Origin: Fibrobacterota bacterium
GTDB taxonomy: Bacteria; Fibrobacterota; Chitinivibrionia; Chitinivibrionales; Chitinispirillaceae
Assembly (NCBI GenBank): GCA_023459055.1
Contig: JAEWVR010000011.1
Span: forward strand, 372,001 to 436,000
Direction of reading: 5' to 3'
DNA: 64,000 nt
Of this stretch, positions 43,200-52,755 are shown piece by piece. The number at the start of each line of letters is the position of its first letter. Within the stretch, counting starts at the first letter, position 1. The notes below the pieces were generated by a model. The model was given only the letters and a program-made list of their open reading frames with translations. It did not search any database and was not told the DNA's origin. The translations under genes were made by a program, and so were the position numbers.

Positions 43200-43241
43200 A
43201 AGGGTCTTCCAGACAACAGTTTGGGAGGCCTTTATTTTTTT
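43200..43241 (+). terminator. Intrinsic terminator of tRNA-Glu
   Basis: AAGGGTCTTCC (43200-43210) pairs over 11 bp, including three G-U pairs, with GGGAGGCCTTT (43223-43233); loop of 12 nt and a T-rich tail follow. Confidence 0.8.
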
Positions 43242-43482
43242 ATTATAAATGCAATTCCACCGCCTGATCAAATCTGTTAAGCATATTGAATTCTAAATCG
43301 GTTTAATATATTATATTCAAACCGGGGTACTTGTGACTGCAAAGACACGATCGCAGGTTATCTGAAAGATGATAGTTGTGGTTGGTATTTGTAACTTTAG
43401 TGTATAGTAGTTATGGTAGTCGTATGCTACGCATTCTGGTATGTGCGTCCGCGCTGTTTTAAAAGTTCAAGGATGTGTGGTG

Positions 43483-45381
43483 ATGCAGGTTACTCTTCGA
43501 ATAAAGATCCTTCTGATGATTTCAATGGTGTTGTTAATCACTATCGGGACAACTAATGTCGTAAATAGTATCAATTATCGTAAGAACTACTTTAATGTAC
43601 TGAAAACCAGCACTTTTATAATCGGAAAAGAACTTAAAGTACAGCTTGACAGATTTCTTTTACAGGGTTTTCCGATTGATAAAATTCCTGATTATAATAC
43701 ACAGTGTAATATACTTGTAAAGGAGTATCCGATGATTGCTTTTGCGTCTGTGTGTGATATGGATGGCATTATTCTATATCACAGTGACACGACGCTTAGC
43801 GGGAATTACAGGGTTAATCAGAAGGTACTTGAGGCTATAAGAGATGGGCGGGAGAGTGTCGTTGAATACAGAGAAAATAGGATTGCACTATATGGTTTTG
43901 TCATTCCAGTAGGTGAACCTGGAAAAAAAAACGGTGCAATACTCCTTGGCTTACCAAAGACTGTTATTGATGAAAAGTTAAGGGGATCTTTCTGGCTATT
44001 GATTACGACCTCTTTTTTTGTATTTATAGTAACCATTGGGCTTATTTCCTATACGATTACACGATGGGTTACAAAACCGCTTCAGGCACTTGATCGGGTT
44101 ACGCAGAAGATTATCAGAGAAGGAACCGAATCCGGTGTAAAGATTGAGCATACATCGCAGGATGAAATCGGGCGGCTCGGGTGTTCTTTCAACAGAATGT
44201 CTGAAGCGTTACAAAAAACGACTGTTTCAAAAGTCTATGTTGACAGAATTATTGCAAGTATCACAGATGGTCTTTTTGTTGTTGATAATGATTACAAAGT
44301 GCTATCAGTAAATAGCGCTGCGGCAATAATAACCGGCTATGCGGAAAACGAAATGATTAATCAACCGGTTCAGATATTTTTTTGCCCGGGACAGACTATT
44401 CCGTTCATGGATGAAAACAATAGCGAATTTCAGCAGAATGGGATTGTGCATAACTCTGAAAACGTGTTCATCAGAAAGGATGGTACGAAAATACCCATTC
44501 TGTTGAGCTGCTCCAGAATGGATGATAATTCCGGAAATGTGAATCGGATCGTAATGACTATAAAAGATATAACAGATAGGAAACATGTTGAGCATGCCTT
44601 GATTACACAAACAAAGCGTCTCACCCAATCCAATACTCAGATGAAAGAATTCGTCTATATTGCATCACATGATCTTCAGGAACCACTGCGTAAAATCTGT
44701 GCATTCAGTGAACGGATAATGAACAAGTATTCCGGTGTTCTTGATCAGACGGGAAAAGACTATCTTGATCGAATTGTCAATGCCGGGCTTCGAATGCAGG
44801 CGTTAATCAACGATCTTTTATCGTATTCCCGGGTTTCAACAAAAGTGCCTGTTTTTGAAAACATTGATCTGAACAGGATTGGCGATGATGTTGTATCTGA
44901 TTTACAGATAATGATAGAGCAGACAAACGGACGAGTTGAAATCGCTCAATTACCCCTGATTGAAGCTGAACCGACACAAATACGGCAGGTATTCCAGAAT
45001 ATAATTGGTAATGCACTGAAATTTCATAGAAAAGATATAGCGCCGCTCATTAAAGTGTATGCGTCAATCAGGAATCAGAAAAATGAAAACAGCTGGGAAA
45101 ATGAGGATACGTTTTGCGATTTGATATTTGAAGATAATGGTATTGGTATAGATAGGCAGTATTATCAGAGAATCTTTGGTGTTTTTCAGCGTCTGCACGG
45201 TAAGGATGAATATGAGGGAACCGGGGTCGGACTTGCAATTTGTCAAAAAATAGTCGAACGTCATAATGGCCAGATCAGTGTTGATAGTATTGTAGGGACT
45301 GGTACTAAATTTATAGTATCACTGCCGGTTAGACAGAATAGACATGGAGATGGAAAAGGTGAAAATGGAAACGAGCAGTAA
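43483..45381 (+). CDS. Membrane sensor histidine kinase (periplasmic sensor, HAMP, PAS, HisKA, HATPase)
   Basis: About 632 residues from ATG 43483, which has AAGGATG upstream; the longer frame from 43441 gives a leader without ribosome site. Domain order: TM near 8-27, periplasmic sensor of about 145 residues (single-Cache-like, with CDMDGIILYHSD), TM near 170-192, HAMP, PAS (ASITDGLFVVDNDYKV), HisKA with phospho-His in YIASHDLQEPLRK, then HATPase_c with NIIGNALKFH (N box), EDNGIGID (G1) and GTGVGLAICQKI (G2). The DLQEPLR H-box is the HisKA type of phytochrome-like kinases. It overlaps the receiver gene downstream by 17 nt, so that is its partner. Confidence 0.93.
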   Translation: MQVTLRIKILLMISMVLLITIGTTNVVNSINYRKNYFNVLKTSTFIIGKELKVQLDRFLLQGFPIDKIPDYNTQCNILVKEYPMIAFASVCDMDGIILYHSDTTLSGNYRVNQKVLEAIRDGRESVVEYRENRIALYGFVIPVGEPGKKNGAILLGLPKTVIDEKLRGSFWLLITTSFFVFIVTIGLISYTITRWVTKPLQALDRVTQKIIREGTESGVKIEHTSQDEIGRLGCSFNRMSEALQKTTVSKVYVDRIIASITDGLFVVDNDYKVLSVNSAAAIITGYAENEMINQPVQIFFCPGQTIPFMDENNSEFQQNGIVHNSENVFIRKDGTKIPILLSCSRMDDNSGNVNRIVMTIKDITDRKHVEHALITQTKRLTQSNTQMKEFVYIASHDLQEPLRKICAFSERIMNKYSGVLDQTGKDYLDRIVNAGLRMQALINDLLSYSRVSTKVPVFENIDLNRIGDDVVSDLQIMIEQTNGRVEIAQLPLIEAEPTQIRQVFQNIIGNALKFHRKDIAPLIKVYASIRNQKNENSWENEDTFCDLIFEDNGIGIDRQYYQRIFGVFQRLHGKDEYEGTGVGLAICQKIVERHNGQISVDSIVGTGTKFIVSLPVRQNRHGDGKGENGNEQ

Positions 45382-45817
45382 AGAAATAATTATACTTGTT
45401 GCAGATGATGATCCTGATGACAGGCTTATGATCAAGGATTCTTTTGAGGAAACAGGAGTACGTAATCCTGTTCATTTTGTGCACGATGGTGAAGAGTTGC
45501 TGGATTATCTGATGCGCAGGGGATCATATGCATCATTGTCAAACTTACGACTTCCGGGATTAATCCTTCTTGATCTTAATATGCCGAAAAAGGATGGCCG
45601 TGAGGCGCTCAAAGAAATAAAGAGTAATCCATCATTGCGGCAGATTCCTGTGGTCGTATTTACGACATCAAAAGCAGAAGAAGATATCTGCCGAAGCTAT
45701 GAACTGGGTGTGAATTCATTTATTTGTAAGCCACTTTCATATGATGTACTTCTCAAGACTGTTAAATCCCTGATAAAGTACTGGCTTGAAACCGTTCAGT
45801 TACCGTCCTCACAATAG
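45365..45817 (+). CDS. Response regulator receiver, Rcp1-like, no output domain
   Basis: About 150 residues. VADDDPDDRLMIKDSFEETG (acidic pocket), phospho-Asp in LILLDLNMPKKDGREAL, Thr in VVVFTTSKAEED and Lys in FICKPLSYD. This pattern (DDDPDD, LxDLNMPxxDG) is that of Rcp1-type receivers paired with phytochrome-like kinases. I start at ATG 45365 with AAGGTG before it; ATG 45344 is possible. Its start lies inside the end of the kinase gene, which makes a two-gene kinase/receiver operon. With no output domain it must signal by protein contacts. Confidence 0.92.
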   Translation: METSSKEIIILVADDDPDDRLMIKDSFEETGVRNPVHFVHDGEELLDYLMRRGSYASLSNLRLPGLILLDLNMPKKDGREALKEIKSNPSLRQIPVVVFTTSKAEEDICRSYELGVNSFICKPLSYDVLLKTVKSLIKYWLETVQLPSSQ

Positions 45818-45854
45818 TAGTCGGGCTGTTAGAACAGATCAGACCTGTGAAATC

Positions 45855-45878
45855 ATGATACTCAAAGTATTGTATCAT
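45855..45878 (+). terminator. Weak hairpin after kinase/receiver operon
   Basis: ATGATAC (45855-45861) pairs with GTATCAT (45872-45878) over a 10-nt loop. No U-tract follows, so a terminator function is doubtful. Confidence 0.3.
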
Positions 45879-45926
45879 CCTGCATCAGTGTTCGTATACA
45901 GAAGCGTTTGCTATGATTATACCATG

Positions 45927-46571
45927 TCATGAAGAATGTGTTTTCAGATAGTTTTCAAATAAATAAAGGCCGAGTAATACCTGTGTGCTGCGTGCCTGTT
46001 CACCGGCATCTTCTCTTGTAACAATTTTGACAGTTATTCGCTCATTTTCATGATCGTTTTCGCGAAGTCTGTTATGGAGTGATTTGTATTGAGCGTTGTC
46101 GACGTTTATATGGCAGCCATAATAATAAATGCCTTCATCACTACCACCAACCGAACTGTAAAGCATTGTTTCGCATAGTGGAAATAATTGTGATTTTGTA
46201 ATTGTCAGCCCGGTCTCCTCAAACATCTCTTTGATTGCAACACCAAGGGGATTATCGCTTTCGTTATCAAGCATACCGGCTGGAAATTCAAGACTGTCTT
46301 CACCGCTCCCGATTCTGCGCTGACGCACCATGAGATATGCGTGTTCTTGACTTTCTGTATTATAAACTGCGGGGACAATAACGCATGCATGCCCACGAAT
46401 AAAAACAATGTTAGGTAACCTGTTTCCTTGCGGATCATATACCCGCGCATCAATAAGCGCAAATAGTAGTGATGAATCAGATTTTCTGATTTCATTGAGA
46501 ACCGTTACAGTCTCGACCCGGCAACCGTTTGATTGTACCGTATCTACCCATTCCTGAATTTTTTTATCCAT
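45927..46571 (-). CDS. NUDIX hydrolase (ADP-sugar pyrophosphatase-like)
   Basis: 214 residues. The NUDIX box reads GMLDNESDNPLGVAIKEMFEETGL, with one residue extra between the first Gly and the core and Lys in place of the usual Arg of REUxEE; the catalytic EExGU part is intact. PAGMLD just before it is typical of ADP-sugar pyrophosphatases such as NUDT14-like enzymes. A preceding region with VFIRGHACVIVPAV and RQRRIGSG fits that subfamily. Cytoplasmic hydrolysis of nucleoside-diphosphate sugars is expected. Single gene; convergent with the receiver gene across about 110 nt. Confidence 0.85.
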   Translation of the reverse strand: MDKKIQEWVDTVQSNGCRVETVTVLNEIRKSDSSLLFALIDARVYDPQGNRLPNIVFIRGHACVIVPAVYNTESQEHAYLMVRQRRIGSGEDSLEFPAGMLDNESDNPLGVAIKEMFEETGLTITKSQLFPLCETMLYSSVGGSDEGIYYYGCHINVDNAQYKSLHNRLRENDHENERITVKIVTREDAGEQARSTQVLLGLYLFENYLKTHSS

Positions 46572-46819
46572 AGTATGTTCTTAATGTTGTAAAGGTGCCA
46601 GATTAAACAATAATCATTTCTTGCTTCTCAAATAAATACCGGTGAATTGACTTCATACCGAATTACCTGAAGTGACCTGTGTTTATTTGAAAGATAATGA
46701 GAAAATACTATAAGGCATTCTCTGAATCTACGGAATATGAAGTTCAATACGAATAAGAAAAAACGGTTGTTAATTACAAGATGGGAAGATAAGTGGTTTC
46801 CTGAAAGAATTAATAATCA

Positions 46820-49399
46820 TTATGTGATGGTTATCGTTGAAGGAACAGTAATGCGGAATGTTGTTCCCTGATTTTTTTTAGAGATAATAGATAATCTGCC
46901 GCCCAGTTTATCATTTATTACCATATTGACAACATCCATGCCGACACCACGACCGCTAAACTCTGTTGCTTCCGTGGCAGTACTGAAACCAGGCATCAGA
47001 ATCAACTCAAGGGCATCGTCGTCATTTAACAGTGCTGCGGCTTCCCTGGTAATAAGACCCCGGGCAACTGCATGTGTCCGTACCAGATCCGGATCAATAC
47101 CTCTGCCGTCATCGGTAATGTCAATAGAAACCGAATGGCTATCATTTTTACGAATGATAATTAGTAACGATCCCTGTAGTGGCTTGCCTGACACCATTCG
47201 TTCCTTTTCGCTATTTTCAATACCATGATCAAGACAATTTCTAATGAGATGAATTAACGGATTGTTGAGATCCCTGGCGATTTCACAATCAATGAGTGTA
47301 TTTTCACCTGAGATAACAAGCGAAACGTTTTTCTGGAGGCGGTCGATAACATTTGGTGCTGTTTTCAGTGCTTTTGCAAGGCCGCGTTTAGCCGGGACAA
47401 GTCGTATGTTGATAAAATGACTAAAAATACTTTCGCGTATTTTGCAGTAGTTTTCATGTGTCAGGCCACTGTTCATGAGTATTCTGTCAAAAGCAAAGAA
47501 CTCACTCTTGATCTGTTCGAGAGGAATTCGAAGATGGATGTCTGGATTTTCATTGAAATCATCACCGAATAGACTTCGTAATATTTCTGTAGTTTTGTGA
47601 ACCTCATTTTTCATTCTTGAAAGATTGTACTGAAGGAAATTCGATGTGGTTTTGTCCAATTTAAGTGTTTCCCTGATCTGGACAAGTGCATCTTCAATCC
47701 TGGTTGCGATACCAATAAGCATATCAAGACCAAACGGTCCTGCAGATCCCTTAATTGTGTGGACATCGCGAAAAATGTTGTTGATCTTTTCGGTTGTCAG
47801 GTTGTGTTCACAGGAATGCAGGATCATAAGTGAATTGTCAATGAGATGGTTGATTTCGTTCAGGAGTTCACAGAACAAATCAGGATCTTCAGCAATAAAT
47901 TTCAGTTGAAGATTCTCACGTTCTGAATGAGATATCCGTTCAGAAAGTTCTTTTTTATCTGTTATGTTTTCAATCACTACCAGAATATGATCGGGAAGTG
48001 TTCCGCCACGTTTAATCGGAAAGAATCTCATTTGCAGCCATCGTGAATAATCATTAAATATGTACTCGTATTCTTCGCAGGGATTAAGTTGAGCAATATC
48101 AGAATCAGAAAGCATGTTTTGAGTGAGTAGCTCAAGGTAGTCAATTATACTTTCATATGTTTTTTTATCCTTTGTATCGAAACCGAATGTAGCAATGAAA
48201 TCTTTACCGGCAAGATCATGTTGAAATGTCATTGTTTCAATTGAACTTGAATATTCAGGATTAATTCTGAAATGCTCATCAAGTGATAATAATCCAATCG
48301 GAAGAGAGTTCATGAGCAGTTGCATCTCGGCATTACGTTTTCTGATTACCATCTCTTTGGATTCAAGCGCTGCGAGCATTTCATTAACAGATTTTGCAAA
48401 GCCGGCAATTTCATCGTTACCATTTTCCGTGACTCGATTTATGCTGTTTGACCCTTTTTTTATCGCAGTAACGTCATTGTTTAATTTGTCTATGCGTACT
48501 GTCACAATCCTGTTAAGAAGAAATGCAATCACCACTGCCAGTGTAAGGCCAGTGAGAAATATGATGATAATAATGTAATTATTGGTCAACAAACCCTGTT
48601 TGTAAATATCCCGCGGAAGACTGATATTCAGTATGGATACTCTTTTATTGTAAACGTCATTGAATGTCATATAACAGGCGAGACTTTCTTTTGACGCGTG
48701 ATTTATGATTATTGTACTGTCAACTTTATAAATCCGTTTATCTGCGGCAAGTTCATTCCATATGGTATTGTTAAATTCTGTCAATTGAATTGAACTGCGG
48801 GGTAGCTGCTGTATCCGGCCGATTTCATCAATGTCAAGAAATCTGCCGAAGACAAGTGTTCCATTAGGATCACTTTTACCGGTACTGGATGTAATCGGCT
48901 GAGCGGTGACTAATATCGGAAGTGAATCTGCGACAATTATTCCGGAGTGAATGCAGTTTACGTCGTGGTGTCTGGTTAACAGTGTGTCATTTACTATTGC
49001 ATCTCTGATACCGGGAGAAAGTGCGCATGCCAGATCCAAATCAATATAGTATTGCATCGAAAAAACAATTGTGTTGGCAGTATCAAGCAGTATGACGAAA
49101 TTTAATTTCATGGATGCCAGTACATCGTCAGTGAGTGATACTCGTGTAAATTGACTGTCACGTGTACGCATGAACGAATAGGTGTCATCCCATCTTGACC
49201 AGTCAAGGGCTTTTAATTTCAAATTCTCTGTTATTTCATTAAGTGTAGCCTGAATGCGAAATATGTTTTGCAGTGTGAGATCATATTCAACCTTATTGAA
49301 GCCACGAATAAGTATCCGTTGAGTCACGCCCCAGAGCAACACCATTATCATAAGAGTTGCAGAAAGAATCTGGAGAACTAATTTTGTTCTAAGTTTCAT
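46820..49399 (-). CDS. Membrane CheA-like sensor kinase (CHASE4, HAMP, PAS, Hpt, CheA HATPase)
   Basis: 859 residues. TM at 7-25; periplasmic CHASE4-type domain to about 270 (DWSRWDDTYSFM near 66-77 is its hallmark); TM 274-296; HAMP to about 350; PAS to about 480; Hpt domain around 500-600 with phospho-His547 in DVHTIKGSAG; then a CheA-type HATPase_c with LIHLIRNCLDHGIE (N box), DDGRGIDP (G1) and FSGRGVGMDVV (G2). There is no CheW-like P5 domain and no dimerisation domain of the HisKA type, so it is a CheA relative fixed in the membrane with its own sensor. No receiver is adjacent. Single gene. Confidence 0.88.
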   Translation of the reverse strand: MKLRTKLVLQILSATLMIMVLLWGVTQRILIRGFNKVEYDLTLQNIFRIQATLNEITENLKLKALDWSRWDDTYSFMRTRDSQFTRVSLTDDVLASMKLNFVILLDTANTIVFSMQYYIDLDLACALSPGIRDAIVNDTLLTRHHDVNCIHSGIIVADSLPILVTAQPITSSTGKSDPNGTLVFGRFLDIDEIGRIQQLPRSSIQLTEFNNTIWNELAADKRIYKVDSTIIINHASKESLACYMTFNDVYNKRVSILNISLPRDIYKQGLLTNNYIIIIIFLTGLTLAVVIAFLLNRIVTVRIDKLNNDVTAIKKGSNSINRVTENGNDEIAGFAKSVNEMLAALESKEMVIRKRNAEMQLLMNSLPIGLLSLDEHFRINPEYSSSIETMTFQHDLAGKDFIATFGFDTKDKKTYESIIDYLELLTQNMLSDSDIAQLNPCEEYEYIFNDYSRWLQMRFFPIKRGGTLPDHILVVIENITDKKELSERISHSERENLQLKFIAEDPDLFCELLNEINHLIDNSLMILHSCEHNLTTEKINNIFRDVHTIKGSAGPFGLDMLIGIATRIEDALVQIRETLKLDKTTSNFLQYNLSRMKNEVHKTTEILRSLFGDDFNENPDIHLRIPLEQIKSEFFAFDRILMNSGLTHENYCKIRESIFSHFINIRLVPAKRGLAKALKTAPNVIDRLQKNVSLVISGENTLIDCEIARDLNNPLIHLIRNCLDHGIENSEKERMVSGKPLQGSLLIIIRKNDSHSVSIDITDDGRGIDPDLVRTHAVARGLITREAAALLNDDDALELILMPGFSTATEATEFSGRGVGMDVVNMVINDKLGGRLSIISKKNQGTTFRITVPSTITIT

Positions 49400-49819
49400 G
49401 ACTTATTACCTTATATTCATCAGGGATAGATGAGCATAAAAATTATTGGGCATTCTGTTACAAAAAAATTACCTGTATTCTGAGTACATCATTTTTGAGT
49501 GATGATTTCAAAACAACGCAGAACAGTTTAATGTATAATACTGTGAAATGAGGTATCTATCCTTTCTTATCATCTATTTTATGTATCTATTTTACAAAGA
49601 TGGGCAGGGTTGGTCAAGTAAGCAATTGTATGTACCATGAGCAGCAACATCGTAAAAATGTATATTAATCACTACTGATAGATTGATAAAAAAAAGGTTA
49701 CGGTGGTATATTTAGAATAATGGTTCTGTCCGGCTGAAAATGATCCTGTTATAATTAGTCCAGTCATGATGTTTGTGGTAGTGCATGATTATGGTAACAA
49801 ACTGGACGCGAAAGGTGTT
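49400..49819. other. Divergent intergenic region
   Basis: 420 nt, A/T-rich, between the CheA-like kinase gene (minus) and the TPR lipoprotein gene (plus). It should hold both promoters; one candidate for the plus strand is listed at 49683-49712. No gene, repeat or RNA recognised. Confidence 0.4.
49683..49712 (+). promoter_or_regulatory. Candidate promoter of the TPR lipoprotein gene
   Basis: TTGATA (49683-49688) and TATATT (49707-49712), 18 nt apart, about 100 nt before ATG 49820. Fair match only. Confidence 0.35.
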
Positions 49820-50905
49820 ATGATAAAACTTATTGTGTGTGTTTGGATAGTAGCACTATGTATTGGCTGTCGTGAAAATCAGCAACCTAAAGAGGTGTCG
49901 TCACAATCGCATCAGAATCAACTTGAATTGCGGATGGCTGGTAGTACCGGGAGCGACGCTGCGATGTTTCTGCTATCATCAGAATTCAGGAAAATATCTT
50001 CAGAAATTGATGCGCTGGATTCTACATCGAAAAGAGACTTTCATAAAAATTATGTCTCAATAGACAGTACTGGAACAGCGCTTTCATCAAGACTATTTAT
50101 GGAAAGTGATCCTGAAAAGATTATAGAGAAACTCAATGATTGCTTTTTTAAACAGATGGATATTGTGGTAAAAAGACAGCGGGAAACATTTGAAAATACA
50201 CTTCCGGACAGAATTTATGAATCAAAAACCGCTACAGTTGCCGGTGCGTGTCTTTTAATGCTTCTGGTGGGTGAAAAAGCGGACATACCACTATCAATTG
50301 TGTCGATAAATACTCATTACTTTATCCGGTTTGACAATGGGAAAGTCAAACGGAATATAGAACTTTTAACGGGAGGTACAGCATATCCAGACTCCTGGTA
50401 TTTATCAAATTATGCTAAGGGTTCTTCAGATACGCTGCGTATCCTGTCCTCCAGGGAAGCTTCGGGGATTCTGTATCATATGTCGGCACTTTCTTTGCGC
50501 GATGAGAGTCCGGATGCTGCGATAACCGGTTTTGCAAAAGCTCTCGAAAAAATTCCATCATTTACAGATGCACAAAACCAGATTGATGTTATTATAGATC
50601 AAAATAACAATGTTCCAAAATTGCTCGAACATCTTATCGCAATCAGGATTGAAAATGCATCACTCGGAGCACTTGACAGAAGTCTTGCCCTGCTTTACTT
50701 TCGTACCGGGAATTTTAAATCGGCTGCGGATTATTATGAACGCGCACTGGCCCATCAGCCGGATGATATAGTGCTCATAAAAGGCGCAGGTATTTCCTTC
50801 CTGAATCTTCATGATTATGCTGCCGCAAAAAAACACCTGACTAAAGCAAATCTTGCTGTGCCATCCGACACGCAGGTTATTGACTGGCTGGCAAAGTGCC
50901 CGTAA
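49820..50905 (+). CDS. TPR-containing lipoprotein
   Basis: About 361 residues from ATG 49820, chosen because AAAGGTG precedes it and because this places a good lipoprotein signal at the N-terminus: hydrophobic residues 2-14 and lipobox ALCIGC with Cys16. The middle is helical without known motifs. Residues from about 215 carry TPR-like repeats: SREASGILYHMSALSLRDESPDAAITGFAKALEK is split in two helices, then ALLYFRTGNFKSAADYYERAL and GISFLNLHDYAAAKKHLTKA. TPR proteins scaffold protein contacts, here at an envelope membrane. Its 3' end is 3 nt from the convergent amidohydrolase gene. Confidence 0.75.
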   Translation: MIKLIVCVWIVALCIGCRENQQPKEVSSQSHQNQLELRMAGSTGSDAAMFLLSSEFRKISSEIDALDSTSKRDFHKNYVSIDSTGTALSSRLFMESDPEKIIEKLNDCFFKQMDIVVKRQRETFENTLPDRIYESKTATVAGACLLMLLVGEKADIPLSIVSINTHYFIRFDNGKVKRNIELLTGGTAYPDSWYLSNYAKGSSDTLRILSSREASGILYHMSALSLRDESPDAAITGFAKALEKIPSFTDAQNQIDVIIDQNNNVPKLLEHLIAIRIENASLGALDRSLALLYFRTGNFKSAADYYERALAHQPDDIVLIKGAGISFLNLHDYAAAKKHLTKANLAVPSDTQVIDWLAKCP

Positions 50906-50908
50906 TAA

Positions 50909-52141
50909 TCATGAATACCCGGCAATAATTTCATCCCCGTTAATAACCGAAAGGACAATCTCGGGCTCTTCAACAAGTAATGTTTCAAGCAGGTCTTCAC
51001 CTTGACTATATGCAAACCGGACTGCAATAAAGTCAGCGTATTTGCCCTCGCTGATTGATCCAAGTTTTTCATGCGCGTTTAGTGCTTTTGCGCTGTTGAT
51101 TGTTGCCATCCTGATGAAATCTTTGGCATGGATATGCGGATATGCCTGTTTAAGTGCAAAAAGTTCATCAAATATACTCAGATCACCGTGAGATGCAATA
51201 CCTTCGGTTCCAATGCAGATATTACAGTTCCGTTTTAGCGCTACGTCAAGAGGAAAATGTTTATGTCCGGTTGCTTGTGTATATGTATGACAAATGACAA
51301 TTGATACATTTCGTGCTGCAAGTTGTTCAAGTTCGTTTCCCGTTGTGTAATTACAGTGAACACACACTGCGCCTTCGGGAATCATATCGCATTGTAATGC
51401 GTAGTGAACTGGTCCTGATGGTGCAAGGTCAAACGGCCAGCTGTTTTTCCTTGTCATATGAAAATAGAGATCTCCGTTTTTTTCAGAAAACGCCTGTAAT
51501 TCTTCGGCACTTTCTGCAAGGTGCGTCTGCCATAAAATTTGAGCATCATGTGCAAAGAGACGTACCCTTTGCTGCGCATCAGGTGAAAGAGAATAAAGTG
51601 CGTATGGCCCAATGCCTGACGATACTATCGAATGCCTGTGATCATGGAGTATACTGGTGCAGTCGTCAATAAGTGCTGTCTCTTTCAACGTATCATCACA
51701 GTAGAGCTCCTGAATCACCCATGATCGCACAGGTTCCTGCTGAAGTATTTCTTTTGACAATGCAGACCGGGCGGTGTCAACTATTGTGGTCACACCCTGA
51801 GCAATTAATTCGCGAATTGTCAATTTAATGCCTGATTGCAGCTGCACGGCAGGTGTCATTTTTATTCTTGATGAAAGTTTTGCATTCCATGCTGCAAATG
51901 TCTCATCCTGGGGACGGAAATTTCCACGAACGGCAGATGCGTCAAGGTGTGTGTGCATATTAATCAGACCTGGCATTAAAAGAACATCACCAAGGTTGAC
52001 TATACGTGCGGAATTGCTGCGTTTTACCCAGCTTCGCGGTCCGACAGAGGCAATTTTTTCACCGGTAATGACTACTGCGCCATTTTCAATAAGGTCCATC
52101 GTTTCTGTTAAGAGCCATTTTGCCAGATACATTGTTTCCAT
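50909..52141 (-). CDS. Amidohydrolase-superfamily deaminase-like enzyme
   Basis: About 411 residues of the cytosine-deaminase-like amidohydrolases (MtaD/SsnA/TrzN class). Metal ligands: MHTHLD (H-x-H) near residue 65, LWQTHLAESAEE near 212 (His), HCNYTTG near 263. The usual GTDG motif, whose Asp is the fourth metal ligand and base, reads CIGTEGIASHGDLS, so Glu replaces Asp; this could alter activity. C-terminal AMIN-type end LGSISEGKYADFIAVRF is normal. Natural substrates in the family are adenosine derivatives, guanine or triazines; here it cannot be told. No clear ribosome site; ATG 52141 or TTG 52147. Confidence 0.82.
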   Translation of the reverse strand: METMYLAKWLLTETMDLIENGAVVITGEKIASVGPRSWVKRSNSARIVNLGDVLLMPGLINMHTHLDASAVRGNFRPQDETFAAWNAKLSSRIKMTPAVQLQSGIKLTIRELIAQGVTTIVDTARSALSKEILQQEPVRSWVIQELYCDDTLKETALIDDCTSILHDHRHSIVSSGIGPYALYSLSPDAQQRVRLFAHDAQILWQTHLAESAEELQAFSEKNGDLYFHMTRKNSWPFDLAPSGPVHYALQCDMIPEGAVCVHCNYTTGNELEQLAARNVSIVICHTYTQATGHKHFPLDVALKRNCNICIGTEGIASHGDLSIFDELFALKQAYPHIHAKDFIRMATINSAKALNAHEKLGSISEGKYADFIAVRFAYSQGEDLLETLLVEEPEIVLSVINGDEIIAGYS

Positions 52142-52323
52142 GCCCAATAAATACTTTAAGGAGATTTCTAAAGCAATGATGTTAAAGCTAACACTAATGA
52201 GGAAAGAAAAAATATTAGAATTTTTTTAAGGTAGCAGAGCCAGCTTTTCATTGCTTTTTTTTTAGTTGGTACGTATTTTAACACAGTATTCTATATTATT
52301 TATCTGATTCGAAAGGAAACGAA

Positions 52324-52755
52324 ATGCGTCGCTGTTTTTGGACAACCTCGGCACTATCAGTATTTTTAATGGCAGTACCTGTTTTAAGCCAGGAAAAAGG
52401 TGTTCCACCACCAACAGCATCCTTTGGGGGTATTATCCCGATGATGCTTATTATGTTTGCAATTATTTACTTTTTGATGATCAGACCGGAACAGAAAAAA
52501 TCTAAAGATCGTAAGGCTATGATGGAAGGTCTTAAGAAAGGTGATAAGATAATCACTATTGGCGGGATTATGGGAACCGTTCATAGTGTAAAGGATACTT
52601 CTGTTGTTGTTCGTGTCGCAGACAATACCAATGTTGAATTTACAAAAGCTGCGATTGCAACTATTCTGAAAGATGAAAAAACTGCTGACAAAGCGGTTAA
52701 AAATGATGAAGTTAAGGAAATAAAGGACACAAAAGAAACCAAGGAGAAAAAGTAG
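52324..52755 (+). CDS. yajC: Sec translocon accessory subunit YajC
   Basis: 143 residues. A signal-like helix (8-22, ending VLSQEKG) is followed by the YajC core: membrane helix IPMMLIMFAIIYFLMIRPEQKKSKDRKAMMEGLKKGD, then IITIGGIMGTVHSVKDTSVVVRVADNTNVEFTKAAI. The C-terminal 25 residues are Lys/Glu-rich. YajC joins SecDF in the inner membrane. The extra N-terminal helix is longer than in E. coli YajC. The first gene of a compact set with def, the SpoIID-like gene and rarA; the def GTG overlaps its stop. Confidence 0.9.
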   Translation: MRRCFWTTSALSVFLMAVPVLSQEKGVPPPTASFGGIIPMMLIMFAIIYFLMIRPEQKKSKDRKAMMEGLKKGDKIITIGGIMGTVHSVKDTSVVVRVADNTNVEFTKAAIATILKDEKTADKAVKNDEVKEIKDTKETKEKK

